A stretch of DNA of 64,000 nucleotides, from NCBI RefSeq assembly GCF_002220365.1, contig NZ_MTHB01000159.1, positions 62,001 to 126,000 of the forward strand. Reading direction: 5' to 3'. The notes beneath the pieces are model-generated. The model searched no databases, was not told where the DNA came from, and saw only the letters and a list, made by a program, of their open reading frames with translations. The stretch's first letter is position 1. The number at the start of each line of letters is the position of its first letter. Below, one piece after another: positions 17,491 through 26,840 of the stretch. Source of the DNA: Caballeronia sordidicola. GTDB lineage: Bacteria; Pseudomonadota; Gammaproteobacteria; Burkholderiales; Burkholderiaceae. Made by a program: the position numbers and the translations under genes.

Positions 17491-18204
17491 ATGAGCCAGC
17501 CCAAAACCCTTCCCGCACGTCGCGCACCATCGAGCGTCAAGTCCGGACAGCGCATCAGGGACATCCTGCTCGTGGCGCGGCAGGTGTTCTCGGAACGCGG
17601 CTATGCATCGGCAACGACGATCGAGATGGCGCGTCGGCTTGGGGTATCGGAGGCGACGGTGTTCACGTATTTCTCCGGCAAGCGCGACCTGTGCGTGCGG
17701 GTGATCTGCGACTGGTACGACGAGATCATCGCGGAGATCGAGGCCGCGCTGCCGCACATCACGGGAACGCGCGAGAAGCTGTTTTTCCTGATCCGCACGC
17801 ACTTGTATCGGCTGATGATCGACGGACCGGGGCTGTGCGCACTGATCCTGTCCGAAGGGCGCGCGAAAGACGACACCTTTGGCGATGAAATCGTGCAACT
17901 CCAGCGGCGCTACACCGCGCCGCTGATGCAGGTGCTGTCGGACGGCGTGGCAGCCGGCGATATCCGCAACGACCTTCCGCTGAGCCTGCTGCGCTCCAGC
18001 ATCTATGGACCGATGGAACACGTGCTGTGGGACGCAATCAGCAAGAAAACGGTGGATATAGAAGAAACGTCGAAACGGTTGTCTCTGCTTCTTTGGCAGG
18101 GTTTGCAGCCCCCCAATCCGAAAGTCGCCGCCCTCGGGCAATTACAACGCGACATGGCGGCGGCGCTTAAGAAGTTTGAAGACACCCCAAGCTCGCCTGA
18201 ATGA
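17491..18204 (+). CDS. TetR family transcriptional regulator
   Basis: A 237-residue TetR-type regulator. The N-terminal HTH covers about residues 18-65 (RDILLVARQVFSERGYASAT, MARRLGVSEATVFTYFSGKRDL), and the all-helical C-terminal half is the ligand and dimer domain. It is divergent from the SDR/acyl-CoA synthetase operon, and two identical-arm palindromes lie in the 176-bp intergenic space. An acyl-CoA or fatty acid is a plausible ligand, by context only. Confidence 0.92.
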   Translation: MSQPKTLPARRAPSSVKSGQRIRDILLVARQVFSERGYASATTIEMARRLGVSEATVFTYFSGKRDLCVRVICDWYDEIIAEIEAALPHITGTREKLFFLIRTHLYRLMIDGPGLCALILSEGRAKDDTFGDEIVQLQRRYTAPLMQVLSDGVAAGDIRNDLPLSLLRSSIYGPMEHVLWDAISKKTVDIEETSKRLSLLLWQGLQPPNPKVAALGQLQRDMAAALKKFEDTPSSPE

Positions 18205-18613
18205 AAGCTCTGCTTTCGGCAGATGATTACGGTTGACCACGACCTACGCGGCAACAGTTGTTTCCCTCCACGCTCCGGCATTACCCTGCTCATCCCCGCC
18301 CCGCAACACTGCGCCCTCCACAGCGTGTGTTATCTCCCGCGATAGAACCGCCCCGTGAAAATCGCGGGGCCTTGGTCCGTCAGCAATCCGCATAGTTCCC
18401 GAAGTGATATTGAAAACAATTCTTACTTGTGTAATGATATTGATTCGCATTTAGGAACTATCAGGAAAATGGCGTGCGTTCGCTGCAACGACGGACTGCT
18501 GCTTCGGCCACGCCTGTTGCCATTCGCTCACGCCGCCGCGGGCATCGCGGAAGCAATTAACCGGCATGGCGCAACGGCGCCGGCTTTCGACCATCTAGTA
18601 CTCGGGGATACAC
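18205..18613. other. Intergenic region upstream of the siderophore receptor
   Basis: About 400 bp without a convincing gene. Short open frames here lack ordered protein sequence. It contains the Fur-box candidate listed separately and must hold the promoter of the receptor gene. Confidence 0.5.
18430..18449 (+). promoter_or_regulatory. Fur-box candidate
   Basis: GTAATGATATTGATTCGCAT contains AATGAT and ATTGAT hexamers of the NAT(A/T)AT type and matches about 12 of 17 core bases of the classical Fur consensus. It lies about 165 bp upstream of the receptor start. This fits iron repression of the receptor-piuC pair, but was judged by eye only. Confidence 0.5.
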
Positions 18614-20857
18614 ATGTTGAGGAAGACACCGCTTGCCGCGGCGATCATGACCGCGCTGGCGGCTCCTGCTGCCGTTCCGCTTTATGCTCACGCGCAGGCT
18701 GCGCCGCTCAGCAAGACCGATCAAACCGCCCAGGCGGAACAGCCAGCACAACCCGCACAAGCCGCACCCCTCGTTGAAAACGCTGCACTGCCGGCCGTGC
18801 ATGTCTCCGGTCAGGCCATCACCACGCCCGATTTCCAGCCCGAAAAGTCGAGCGTAGGCGCCAAGGTTCCCACTGCATTGCGAGATATTCCCCAAGCGGC
18901 TGTGGTCGTCCCGAAAGCCGTGCTGCAGTCCCAGGCAGCCACCTCTTTCTCCGATGCCCTTCGCAACGTCCCCGGCGTCACCATTGGCGCTGCGGAAGGC
19001 GGGCAGATCGGCAACAACATCAACTTGCGCGGTTTCTCCGCGCGCACGGATATTTATCTCGATGGCTTCCGCGATCGCGGCCAGTACTATCGCGACACGT
19101 TCGACCTTGAATCCATCGATGTGCTGTACGGCCCGTCCTCGCTCTATTTCGGGCGCGGCTCCACGGGCGGCGTGATCAACCAGGTGAGCAAGCAGGCGGA
19201 GCTGAAAGCGCATGCATCGGTATCCGCGATGGTCGGCACGAGCGACCGCTACCGCACCACCGTCGATATCAACCAGCCGCTGTCCGACACATCCGCCGTG
19301 CGGCTCAATGCGTTCGGGCAAGACCTCGGCTCCACGCGCGACGTGATGAAGAGCAAGGACTACGGCTTCGCGCCGACGGTGCGCTTCGGCATTGGAACGC
19401 CGACGGAAGTCACATTGTCAGCGTTGATCCAGCACAACCGCGACCAGCCGGACTACGGCATTGCGCCGGTGAACGGCGCGCCTGTGCCAGTGAGCAAGGG
19501 CCAGTTCTATGGCTTCGAAGGCGATCGGACGATTCAGGATGTGCAGACGCTCTCGGCGCGTATCCAGCATCGATTCAACGACAACCTCACGCTGCGCAAC
19601 GAGACCCAGTTCAGCCACTACGGCACCGAAGCGACCGCGACCAACGCAGCGGCTGTGCTGACGGGGCCGCTGGGAACATCGACGGCACTCGCCAACGGGA
19701 ATTACACGTCGTTGCCGTTGTCGTCGCTGTATGTGAAGTTGCAGGGCAAGGACCGCAACATCAACGATCACTCGGTCTACAACACGACCGATATCGATTA
19801 CAAGTTCAACACCGGTTTCCTCAAGCACGAGGTGATCGCAGGCGTTGACCTGAGCCACGAGACATACAGCAATCAGTCGTTCACCGCGACGACCCCGGGC
19901 CTGCCGTCGAACACCATCGCGATCGTTCCGCTACTCAATCCGCAATACACCACGCGACCGGCCAATACGCAGGAAGTGGCGACCAACCTGGCGGAATCGA
20001 GCGCGAACGGCGTGGGCATTTATGCCAACGATACGGTGTCGGTCGGCCAGTACTGGAAGGTGGTGGGCGGCTTGCGCTGGGACCGTTACGAGGCATCGAT
20101 CAAGAACACCCTCAACCTGCCTTCGTACGCCACGCAGACCAATTACTTCACCAGCGTGCGCGGCGGGATCATTTTCCAGCCGACCGACTGGCAGTCGTAC
20201 TACGTGTCGTACGGCACGTCGTTCAACCCGTCGCTGGAAGCGCTGACGCTGACGAACAACCAGCAGAACACGCCGCCTGAATCAAACCGTTCCTACGAAG
20301 TGGGCACCAAGTGGGATTTGCTGAACGGCGGGTTATCGGTGACGCAGTCGCTGTTCAATATCGATAAAACCAATGCCCGTACGCTCCAGGCCGACGGCAG
20401 CTACTCGCTCGACGGCGACGTGCGCGTGCGAGGTTATCAACTCGGGCTGGCGGGCCACATCACCAACAAGTGGCAAGTCTTTGGCGGCTACACCTACATG
20501 GACGGCCAGGTGGTGAAGGCGCTGGACAACACCAACGGCAAGACCCTGGCGAACACGCCGCGCAACATGATCACGTTGTGGACGACTTATGACCTCACGC
20601 CGCAATGGACCTTCGGGGGCGGCCCGGTGTATACATCGGCGCGATATGCCGCCAGCAACGACTTCGTGCAAGTGCCTGCGTACACGCGCTGGGATGCAAT
20701 GGCAGCGTTCCACCAGAAACATTACGACGTCCAGTTCAACGTGCAGAACCTGACCAACAAGCACTACTACGACGCGCTGATTCCATCGGATGGCGGCCGT
20801 GCGGTGCCGGGTTACGGCCGCACATTCCTCGCGACGCTAAACTACCGGTTCTATTGA
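18614..20857 (+). CDS. TonB-dependent catecholate siderophore receptor (Fiu/PiuA-like)
   Basis: A 747-residue outer-membrane receptor. A signal peptide (first 26-28 residues, ending YAHAQA) is followed by a TonB-box-like stretch, the plug domain (about 70-190; ALRDIPQAAVVVPKAVLQSQ, ALRNVPGVTIGAAEGGQIGN, LRGFSARTDIYLDGFRDRGQ, GRGSTGGVINQVSK) and a 22-strand barrel ending in the aromatic LATLNYRFY. No N-terminal signalling domain is present, so it does not itself signal to an anti-sigma factor. The next gene is a PiuC/YbiX hydroxylase, the usual partner of Fiu/PiuA receptors, which supports catecholate siderophore uptake. A Fur-box candidate lies upstream. Confidence 0.92.
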   Translation: MLRKTPLAAAIMTALAAPAAVPLYAHAQAAPLSKTDQTAQAEQPAQPAQAAPLVENAALPAVHVSGQAITTPDFQPEKSSVGAKVPTALRDIPQAAVVVPKAVLQSQAATSFSDALRNVPGVTIGAAEGGQIGNNINLRGFSARTDIYLDGFRDRGQYYRDTFDLESIDVLYGPSSLYFGRGSTGGVINQVSKQAELKAHASVSAMVGTSDRYRTTVDINQPLSDTSAVRLNAFGQDLGSTRDVMKSKDYGFAPTVRFGIGTPTEVTLSALIQHNRDQPDYGIAPVNGAPVPVSKGQFYGFEGDRTIQDVQTLSARIQHRFNDNLTLRNETQFSHYGTEATATNAAAVLTGPLGTSTALANGNYTSLPLSSLYVKLQGKDRNINDHSVYNTTDIDYKFNTGFLKHEVIAGVDLSHETYSNQSFTATTPGLPSNTIAIVPLLNPQYTTRPANTQEVATNLAESSANGVGIYANDTVSVGQYWKVVGGLRWDRYEASIKNTLNLPSYATQTNYFTSVRGGIIFQPTDWQSYYVSYGTSFNPSLEALTLTNNQQNTPPESNRSYEVGTKWDLLNGGLSVTQSLFNIDKTNARTLQADGSYSLDGDVRVRGYQLGLAGHITNKWQVFGGYTYMDGQVVKALDNTNGKTLANTPRNMITLWTTYDLTPQWTFGGGPVYTSARYAASNDFVQVPAYTRWDAMAAFHQKHYDVQFNVQNLTNKHYYDALIPSDGGRAVPGYGRTFLATLNYRFY

Positions 20858-20918
20858 CCCACCGCAGGACATGCGAGCCGCGCGATGCACGTCGCGCGGC
20901 CGCTGGACCCCAAACACC

Positions 20919-21602
20919 ATGATCCTTTCGATACCCAACGTCCTCAGCCCCGAGGACGCCGCCGCCATGCGCGAGCGGCTCGATGCGTCGGATGCATGGG
21001 TGGACGGCCGCGCGACGGCCGGCTATCAGGGCGCGCCGGTCAAGCGCAACCAGCAGATCGCGCAGGAAGCGCCGATTGCGTTTGAACTCGGCGACATCAT
21101 TCTTGGCGCGCTCGAACGGCATCCGTTGTTCATCAGTTCAGTGCTGCCCAACCGTGTTTATCCGCCGCTCTTCAACCGGTACGAAGGCGGGATGCATTTC
21201 GGCAGTCACGTGGATGGGGCTATTCGGCTCGTGCCGGGACATGGCACGCGGGTGCGCACGGATGTATCGATCACGCTGTTCCTCACGCCGCCGCAAGACT
21301 ACGACGGTGGCGAACTGGTGATCGAGGATACATACGGTGTGCAGGAAGTGAAGCTGCCGGCGGGGCATGCGATTGTTTATCCGGCGACCAGCTTGCATGA
21401 AGTACGGCCGGTGACGCGGGGAATGCGGGTATCGAGTTTCTTCTGGGCGCAGAGCCTGGTTCGCGACGATACCCGCCGAAGCCTGCTATTCGATATGGAC
21501 AACGCCATTCAAAGGCTCAATGCACAGAACGCCGACGACGCCGCGAGGCGAACGCTCGTGGGCTGCTATCACAATCTGCTGAGGCTTTGGAGCGAGACGT
21601 AG
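20919..21602 (+). CDS. piuC: Fe(II)/2-oxoglutarate-dependent PKHD-type hydroxylase PiuC/YbiX
   Basis: A 227-residue oxygenase. The metal triad is visible as H-x-D in MHFGSHVDGAIR and the distal His in SLHEVRPVTRG, whose Arg binds 2-oxoglutarate; FNRYEGGMHF and GGELVIEDTYG are conserved PKHD blocks. It is encoded 61 bp after the siderophore receptor, as in the E. coli fiu-ybiX pair. Its natural substrate is unknown, though a role in handling the imported siderophore is often proposed. The ATG at 20919 gives MILSIPNVLSPEDA, the family start. Confidence 0.93.
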   Translation: MILSIPNVLSPEDAAAMRERLDASDAWVDGRATAGYQGAPVKRNQQIAQEAPIAFELGDIILGALERHPLFISSVLPNRVYPPLFNRYEGGMHFGSHVDGAIRLVPGHGTRVRTDVSITLFLTPPQDYDGGELVIEDTYGVQEVKLPAGHAIVYPATSLHEVRPVTRGMRVSSFFWAQSLVRDDTRRSLLFDMDNAIQRLNAQNADDAARRTLVGCYHNLLRLWSET

Positions 21603-21612
21603 GGGTAGCTTA

Positions 21613-21933
21613 TTAAACTGCGAAGACTTCCTGCAAGGTCCGCAATGCGACCGACAGCGTATTCGCCGGCACAGCGCCGAGTTTCTTGACCAGACGGGTT
21701 TTGTCGATCGTGCGAATCTGATCGAGAAGCACCAGTCCTTTCTTCTGGCTGAAAACCACTGAGACACGGTACGGCGCCGGCCGGCTTTTCGTTGCCATGG
21801 GCGCGACGATCACGGTACGCAAATGGTCATGCAACTCCGGCGGCGATATCACTACGCAAGGCCGGGTTTTCTGAATTTCGCTGCCGACGGTAGGGTCCAG
21901 GTTAATGAGCCAGACCTCTCCACGCACTACCAC
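21613..21933 (-). CDS. mazF: MazF/PemK-type mRNA interferase toxin
   Basis: A 106-residue toxin of the MazF family: VRGEVWLINLDPTVGSEIQK, KTRPCVVISPPELHDHLRTV and a DQIRTIDKTRLVKKLG block, all typical, with the conserved Arg and Thr of the active site present. Members cut mRNA at short sequences. It overlaps the upstream antitoxin gene by 7 bases. Confidence 0.93.
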   Translation of the reverse strand: MVVRGEVWLINLDPTVGSEIQKTRPCVVISPPELHDHLRTVIVAPMATKSRPAPYRVSVVFSQKKGLVLLDQIRTIDKTRLVKKLGAVPANTLSVALRTLQEVFAV

Positions 21934-22175
21934 GCAAGCTCCGCATCATCAGCGTTCGGAAACTCGCCCAATACGAGTTCGTCATCGCCGGCTTGAGCTA
22001 TTGCCTTGCTTGCGTCTGACCACCCCTGGCGGGCCTTCTTTTGCGGTTTTCTTAAAACAATTGCGTCGTTTTCCACTTCCATCTCCACTTCGTCCTCCAG
22101 CCCAAGTTGGGCCAGGATGGGCTTCGGGATCAACACACCCTGCGAGTTACCCATCCTGCGAATCGTTGTTTTCAT
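21927..22175 (-). CDS. mazE: MazE-type antitoxin
   Basis: An 82-residue antitoxin with an AbrB/SpoVT-like DNA-binding start (MKTTIRRMGNSQGVLIPKPI, LGLEDEVEMEVENDAIVLRK) and an acidic tail (GDDELVLGEFPNADDAELAW) that would bind MazF. It precedes the toxin gene, and direct repeats upstream may be its operator. Confidence 0.92.
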   Translation of the reverse strand: MKTTIRRMGNSQGVLIPKPILAQLGLEDEVEMEVENDAIVLRKPQKKARQGWSDASKAIAQAGDDELVLGEFPNADDAELAW

Positions 22176-22190
22176 CGCTTCACCGTGATG

Positions 22191-22235
22191 ACAATGTTAG
22201 TCCATGAAAAAACTAAGCGGTCACACAATGTTAGT
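22191..22235 (-). promoter_or_regulatory. Probable mazEF operator (direct repeats)
   Basis: Two copies of ACAATGTTAGT at 22191-22201 and 22225-22235, 34 bp apart, directly upstream of mazE. The repeats are clear; their role in autoregulation is inferred. Confidence 0.5.
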
Positions 22236-22463
22236 ACAATTTGTCATTAAGTGTGCGCTGACCTCGGCCCCCGCCAGAACCCGGTCCGCAAACTGCTGAG
22301 GCGAATGAGACGTTTTTGTCCGTCGGCGCCGCCCAGCCTGAACACGTAGTGTGAAGCTCCTCCTGCGAGCTTCTCCTCGCGCCCGGTATACTCACGCGGC
22401 GCCTCATGGCCCCCTGTCCAGACAGCCAAACATCAGAACACGCCCTCCGAGGCATCCGTCTTC

Positions 22464-25076
22464 ATGCTCACGCCTCTCATTGCCCGTCTCGTCACGCTAT
22501 CGATTCGCCGACCCGGCTGGATCATCGTTTTATCGCTGCTGATCGCCGTGCTGAGCGGCTATTACGTCGTGCATCACTTCAAGATAAGCACCGACATCAG
22601 CCAGTTGATCGAGACAGAACCCGACTGGGCCGCGCGCAGCCACGCGATTGACGAAGCCTTTCCGCAACGGGGATCCACCGTGCTCGTGGTGGTCGAAGCG
22701 CAAGCGCCTGAATTCGCCGATGCCGCCGCCAAGGAGCTAGCCGCCGCGCTGGCCAAGAACACCGTTCACTTCACGGCGGTGTCGCAACCCTCGGGCGGTG
22801 ACTTCTTCGAGCACAACGGCCTGCTGTACCTTTCCACCGATAAAGTCGCCGACACCACCCAGCAACTCGTGAAAGCGCGCCCGCTGATCAACGCGCTGGC
22901 GCACGACCCCACGCTCACCGGCCTTGCCGGCACGCTCAACACCAGCCTCAACCTGCCGCTGCAACTTGGGCAAGTGACGCTCGGGCAAATGTCGAAGCTG
23001 CTGGGCCAGAGCGCGGACGTGCTCGATAAAGTCCTGGCCAACCAACCCGCCGTGTTCTCGTGGCGCAATCTGGTCGAACCCTCGGCCACGCACCCTGCGC
23101 GTGCCTTCGTCACCGTGCAGCCGGTCGTGGACTACAACGCGCTGGAACCCGGCGCGAGCGGATCGAACGCGATTCGGGCGACAGCAAATGAACTGAAGTT
23201 ATCGGAGAAATATGGGGCTGTTGTACGGCTGACCGGCGAACAGCCGCTCTCCGATGAAGAATTCGCGTCGCTGAAAGACGGCGCCGTGCTCAACGGCATC
23301 CTGACGTTCATCGTCGTGCTGGTGATCCTCTCGCTCGCACTGCGCTCGGGAAAGATGATCATCTCGGTGTTCATCACGCTGTTCGTCGGACTGGCGATCA
23401 CGGCCGCGCTCGGCCTGCTCATGGTCCACGCGCTGAACCTGATTTCAATCGCGTTCATGGTGCTGTTCGTCGGACTCGGCGTGGATTTCGGCATCCAGTT
23501 CGGCGTGCGGTATCGCGAGGAACGCTTCAAGGATGACCGGCTGGACGTTGCGCTCGTGAATACCGCGCGCCACGTTGGCGTGCCGCTGACGCTCGCGGCC
23601 GCCGCGACGGCCGCGAGTTTCTTCTCGTTTTTGCCGACCGCGTATCGCGGTGTGTCCGAACTCGGGCAGATTGCGGGCGTCGGCATGATAATCGCGTATC
23701 TCACCAACATGACCTTGTTTCCGGCGCTGATCAAGGTGTTCGGGCCGCCGGGCGAAGCGGGCTCGCCGGGCTTTCCGAAGCTTGCGCCGGTGGACGAATA
23801 CCTCGCGCGCAATCGCAAGCCGGTGCTGATTGGCACGCTGGCAGTCGTGATCTGCGCGCTGCCGTTGCTGCTGCATCTGCGTTTCGACTTCAATCCGCTG
23901 AACCTGAAGGACCCGAAAACGGAGTCCATGGCCACACTGCTCTCGCTGAAAGACGCGCCCGAAGCGGCCGTGAACGATGTGAAGGTGCTCGCGCCGTCGC
24001 TTGAGGAAGCGGACAAGATGGCGGCGAAGCTCGAGAAGCTGCCGGAAGTGGAACGCGCGACGACCTTGTCGACGCTTATTCCCGCTGATCAACCGCAAAA
24101 GCTCGATTTGATTGCCGCCGCGGCCGCGCAGCTTTTGCCTTCGCTTGACCAGCGCGTTGCCACGCCCGCTGATGACGCCGTGCGCGTCGCCACGCTAAAA
24201 CGCCTGTCAAACTCGCTGGACCTCGCCGCCGATGAACATCCCGGCCCGGGTGAAAACGAAGCGCGTCACTTGTCCGCGACGCTGAAAAAGCTCGCCGCAG
24301 CCGATGTCGCCACCCGCGACCGTGCCGAGCACGCCATGTCCGACCCGCTGCGCATCGCGCTGGGCCAGATGCGCGCGCTGCTGCAACCGTCGCCGATCAC
24401 GCTGGCGTCGCTGCCTGAGTCGATGACCGAAGGCTGGCTCGCCGCCGACGGCCACGCGCTCGTGGAAGCGTCGCCCAAAGCACTGGACGGCAAAAGCCGC
24501 GACGACGACAAGCTGCTCGCCCGCTTCGCGAATGCCGTGCAGAAAGTCGAGCCGAACGCGATCGGCGGCCCGATCTCGGTGCTGCATTCGGCCAATACGA
24601 TCATCAAGGCGTTCGAGCAGGCGGCGGCGTTGTCGCTGATCGCCATTGCGATTCTGCTGTGGCTGACGTTGCGCCGAATCGGCGATGTTTTGAGAACTTT
24701 GATACCGTTGCTTGTTTCCGCCGTTGTCACGCTGGAGTTATGTGTGGTATTCGACATGCCGCTGAACTTCGCGAACATCATTGCGTTGCCGTTGATGCTG
24801 GGCATTGGTGTGGCGTTCAAGATCTATTTCGTGATGGCGTGGCGCTCCGGGCAAACCGGTCTGCTGCAGTCCAGCCTTACGCACGCCGTGATGTTCAGCG
24901 CCGCGACCACGGCGACGGCGTTCGGCAGCTTGTGGTTTTCGCATCATCCGGGCACATCGAGCATGGGCAGGCTCCTGGTCCTGGCGCTTTTTACGACGTT
25001 AATTGGCGCAGTGGTATTTCAGCCGGTTCTAATGGGAAAACCGCGGGTACGGCCAAAAGTGGCCGACACCGTTTAG
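22464..25076 (+). CDS. hpnN: Hopanoid RND exporter HpnN
   Basis: An 870-residue RND/MMPL-type inner-membrane transporter. One N-terminal helix (about 18-38) is followed by a large periplasmic domain, a block of five to six helices (about 270-430, with VDFGIQFGVRYREERFKDDR), a further helix and second periplasmic domain (about 455-720), and a last block of helices (about 720-860). HpnN moves hopanoids from the inner to the outer membrane. The next gene, an MlaA lipoprotein, and a distant MlaC-like protein are plausible periplasmic and outer-membrane partners. Length and domain order match the family. ATG at 22464 is the first start giving the N-terminal helix. Confidence 0.94.
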   Translation: MLTPLIARLVTLSIRRPGWIIVLSLLIAVLSGYYVVHHFKISTDISQLIETEPDWAARSHAIDEAFPQRGSTVLVVVEAQAPEFADAAAKELAAALAKNTVHFTAVSQPSGGDFFEHNGLLYLSTDKVADTTQQLVKARPLINALAHDPTLTGLAGTLNTSLNLPLQLGQVTLGQMSKLLGQSADVLDKVLANQPAVFSWRNLVEPSATHPARAFVTVQPVVDYNALEPGASGSNAIRATANELKLSEKYGAVVRLTGEQPLSDEEFASLKDGAVLNGILTFIVVLVILSLALRSGKMIISVFITLFVGLAITAALGLLMVHALNLISIAFMVLFVGLGVDFGIQFGVRYREERFKDDRLDVALVNTARHVGVPLTLAAAATAASFFSFLPTAYRGVSELGQIAGVGMIIAYLTNMTLFPALIKVFGPPGEAGSPGFPKLAPVDEYLARNRKPVLIGTLAVVICALPLLLHLRFDFNPLNLKDPKTESMATLLSLKDAPEAAVNDVKVLAPSLEEADKMAAKLEKLPEVERATTLSTLIPADQPQKLDLIAAAAAQLLPSLDQRVATPADDAVRVATLKRLSNSLDLAADEHPGPGENEARHLSATLKKLAAADVATRDRAEHAMSDPLRIALGQMRALLQPSPITLASLPESMTEGWLAADGHALVEASPKALDGKSRDDDKLLARFANAVQKVEPNAIGGPISVLHSANTIIKAFEQAAALSLIAIAILLWLTLRRIGDVLRTLIPLLVSAVVTLELCVVFDMPLNFANIIALPLMLGIGVAFKIYFVMAWRSGQTGLLQSSLTHAVMFSAATTATAFGSLWFSHHPGTSSMGRLLVLALFTTLIGAVVFQPVLMGKPRVRPKVADTV

Positions 25077-25157
25077 GCCGTCTTTTTTTAGACCGTCTGT
25101 CTTTGAACCGTCCCTTAATGCACTAACTACTTACGCACGACCCAAGGAAACCGACCC

Positions 25158-26048
25158 ATGAGGATGGCAAAAACGCCTGATGCCGCCCGCACCCTGCGAG
25201 CGCTCTCCGGCGGCGTGCTGCTCGCCGCTGCTTTCGCCCTGTCTGGTTGCGCCACTGGCCCCACCGCCAAGCCGGGCGATCCGCTGGAGCCGATGAACCG
25301 CGAGATCTTCAAGTTCAACGACGCCGCCGATAAATACGTCGCCCGCCCGATTGCGACCGGCTACGTGAAGGTCACGCCAGTCCCGGTCCGCACGGCGATC
25401 AGCAGCTTCTTTTCGAATATTGGGGACATTGGCAACTTCGCGAACAACCTGCTGCAGTTGAAGATCACCGATGCGAGCGAAGACCTGATGCGCATCGCGA
25501 TCAACTCCACCTTCGGTATTGGCGGTTTGATCGACTGGGCGACGCCAGCCGGACTGCCGAAGCACAACCAGGACTTCGGGCTGACGCTGGGCCATTACGG
25601 CGTGCCGTCGGGGCCGTATCTGGTGTTGCCGTTGCTCGGCCCGAGTTCGGTGCGCGATTCAACGAACTGGATTGCGAGCTATCCGCTCAATCCGGGTACT
25701 TATTTGAGTACGGAAGCGAGCGTGTCGATGTTCGTCGTACAGTTCGTGAGCGCGCGTGCCGATCTGCTGGGTGCAACCGACATCCTGTCGCAAGCCGCGC
25801 TGGATAAATACGCATTCGTCCGCGATGCCTACACGCAGCGTCGGCAATATCTGCTGACGGGCGCGGCGAACGCGGCGCTGCCGGATTACGGCGATGAAAG
25901 CGGTACTACCGCAGCGCCTCCGGGTGCCGCAAGCGCGACAGCTGCGCCGGCGAAGCCGGGCATGGGTGGGAGCAGCAGTTCGCAAGGCTTGCCGAACTAC
26001 GCTGATCCGGGTGCGGCCGCGCCGGCGTCGGCACCTGCTGGGAAGTAA
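25158..26048 (+). CDS. mlaA: MlaA/VacJ-family outer-membrane lipoprotein
   Basis: A 296-residue lipoprotein. The lipobox ALSGC places the lipidated Cys near residue 31; then follow DPLEPMNREIFKFNDAADKY, the MlaA core with FFSNIGDIGNFANNLLQLK, NSTFGIGGLIDWATPAGL and LPLLGPSSVRDSTNW, and an Ala/Pro/Ser/Gly-rich tail after residue 240. MlaA removes misplaced lipids from the outer-membrane outer leaflet. Being directly downstream of hpnN, it may work with hopanoid traffic here. A hairpin follows the stop. An alternative ATG two codons downstream is possible. Confidence 0.92.
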   Translation: MRMAKTPDAARTLRALSGGVLLAAAFALSGCATGPTAKPGDPLEPMNREIFKFNDAADKYVARPIATGYVKVTPVPVRTAISSFFSNIGDIGNFANNLLQLKITDASEDLMRIAINSTFGIGGLIDWATPAGLPKHNQDFGLTLGHYGVPSGPYLVLPLLGPSSVRDSTNWIASYPLNPGTYLSTEASVSMFVVQFVSARADLLGATDILSQAALDKYAFVRDAYTQRRQYLLTGAANAALPDYGDESGTTAAPPGAASATAAPAKPGMGGSSSSQGLPNYADPGAAAPASAPAGK

Positions 26049-26059
26049 TTGAGTGTCAG

Positions 26060-26086
26060 CTCGCGATACGGCTGCCGTATCGCGAG
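26060..26086. terminator. Hairpin terminator between mlaA and leuD
   Basis: A perfect 12-bp stem CTCGCGATACGG with a 3-base loop, between convergent genes. The T run after it is weak (TACTTTA), so it may act in either direction or as an mRNA end stabiliser. Confidence 0.6.
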
Positions 26087-26222
26087 TACTTTAGCTTTAT
26101 AAAGACCGCTCGGCCTTGCGTTGTTTCCAACGGCCACGCAGCGTCGAGCGCTCCCCTTCCACGCGTTGCGGCATCCCAAGCCGAGCGCGCAGCATCCAGC
26201 GATCCAGTTCCTGCTCCCACGG

Positions 26223-26840
26223 CTACATCACGGCGGCCCAGGGATGGCGCTCGAAGTGGCGCTTTTCAAAGGCTTCTATGTCGGTGAGAACCGTCAGCGT
26301 CAGGTCGATCGTGTCCATGCCTTCGATCACCATGCGCTTGTGCCTCGCGCCGAGCGGGAACTTGAAAACCTGCGCGCTGGTTGTTGAAGTAACCGTTTGC
26401 GCTTCCAGGTCGATAAGGATCTTCGACGCAGGATCGTTGGTCGATTCCCGCAGCAATAAGTCCACCGCTTCACGATCGAGTTGCACGAGCAACAGGCGAT
26501 TGTTCATCGCGTTGGAGTAGAAGATTTCGGCGAAACTGGGTGCAATCACGGCGTCGAAACCGTATTGCTGAAGTCCCCACACCGCATGTTCCCGGCTCGA
26601 TCCGCAACCGAAATTTGCACCGCCAATCAAGATGCGCGCGCCGTTATAAGCGGGTTGGTTAAGTACGCAATTTGTGAGCGGTTCGCCGTGTTCATCGAAA
26701 CGCAGGTCGTAGAGCAAGCCCTTGTTCAAACCCGCTTTATCGATGATGCGAAGAAACTGCTTCGGCATGATCTGATCGGTGTCGAGGTTCTCTATTGGCA
26801 AGGGCACCGCGCTGCCTTCAATTCTGTTCATGTCAGTCAT
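26223..26840 (-). CDS. leuD: 3-isopropylmalate dehydratase small subunit-like (LeuD)
   Basis: A 205-residue small subunit of the aconitase-like dehydratases. It opens with the swivelling domain LPIENLDTDQIMPKQFL and contains ILIGGANFGCGSSREHAVWG and EIFYSNAMNNRLL, all conserved. With LeuC it isomerises 2- and 3-isopropylmalate. The LeuC and LeuD genes overlap by 8 bases. The setting (LysR regulator, haloacetate-dehalogenase-like gene, no leuB) is not the usual leucine operon, so this may be a second copy with a different hydroxyacid substrate. The C-terminus is the normal family end; the frame stays open past the stop for 41 more codons, noted separately. Confidence 0.88.
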   Translation of the reverse strand: MTDMNRIEGSAVPLPIENLDTDQIMPKQFLRIIDKAGLNKGLLYDLRFDEHGEPLTNCVLNQPAYNGARILIGGANFGCGSSREHAVWGLQQYGFDAVIAPSFAEIFYSNAMNNRLLLVQLDREAVDLLLRESTNDPASKILIDLEAQTVTSTTSAQVFKFPLGARHKRMVIEGMDTIDLTLTVLTDIEAFEKRHFERHPWAAVM

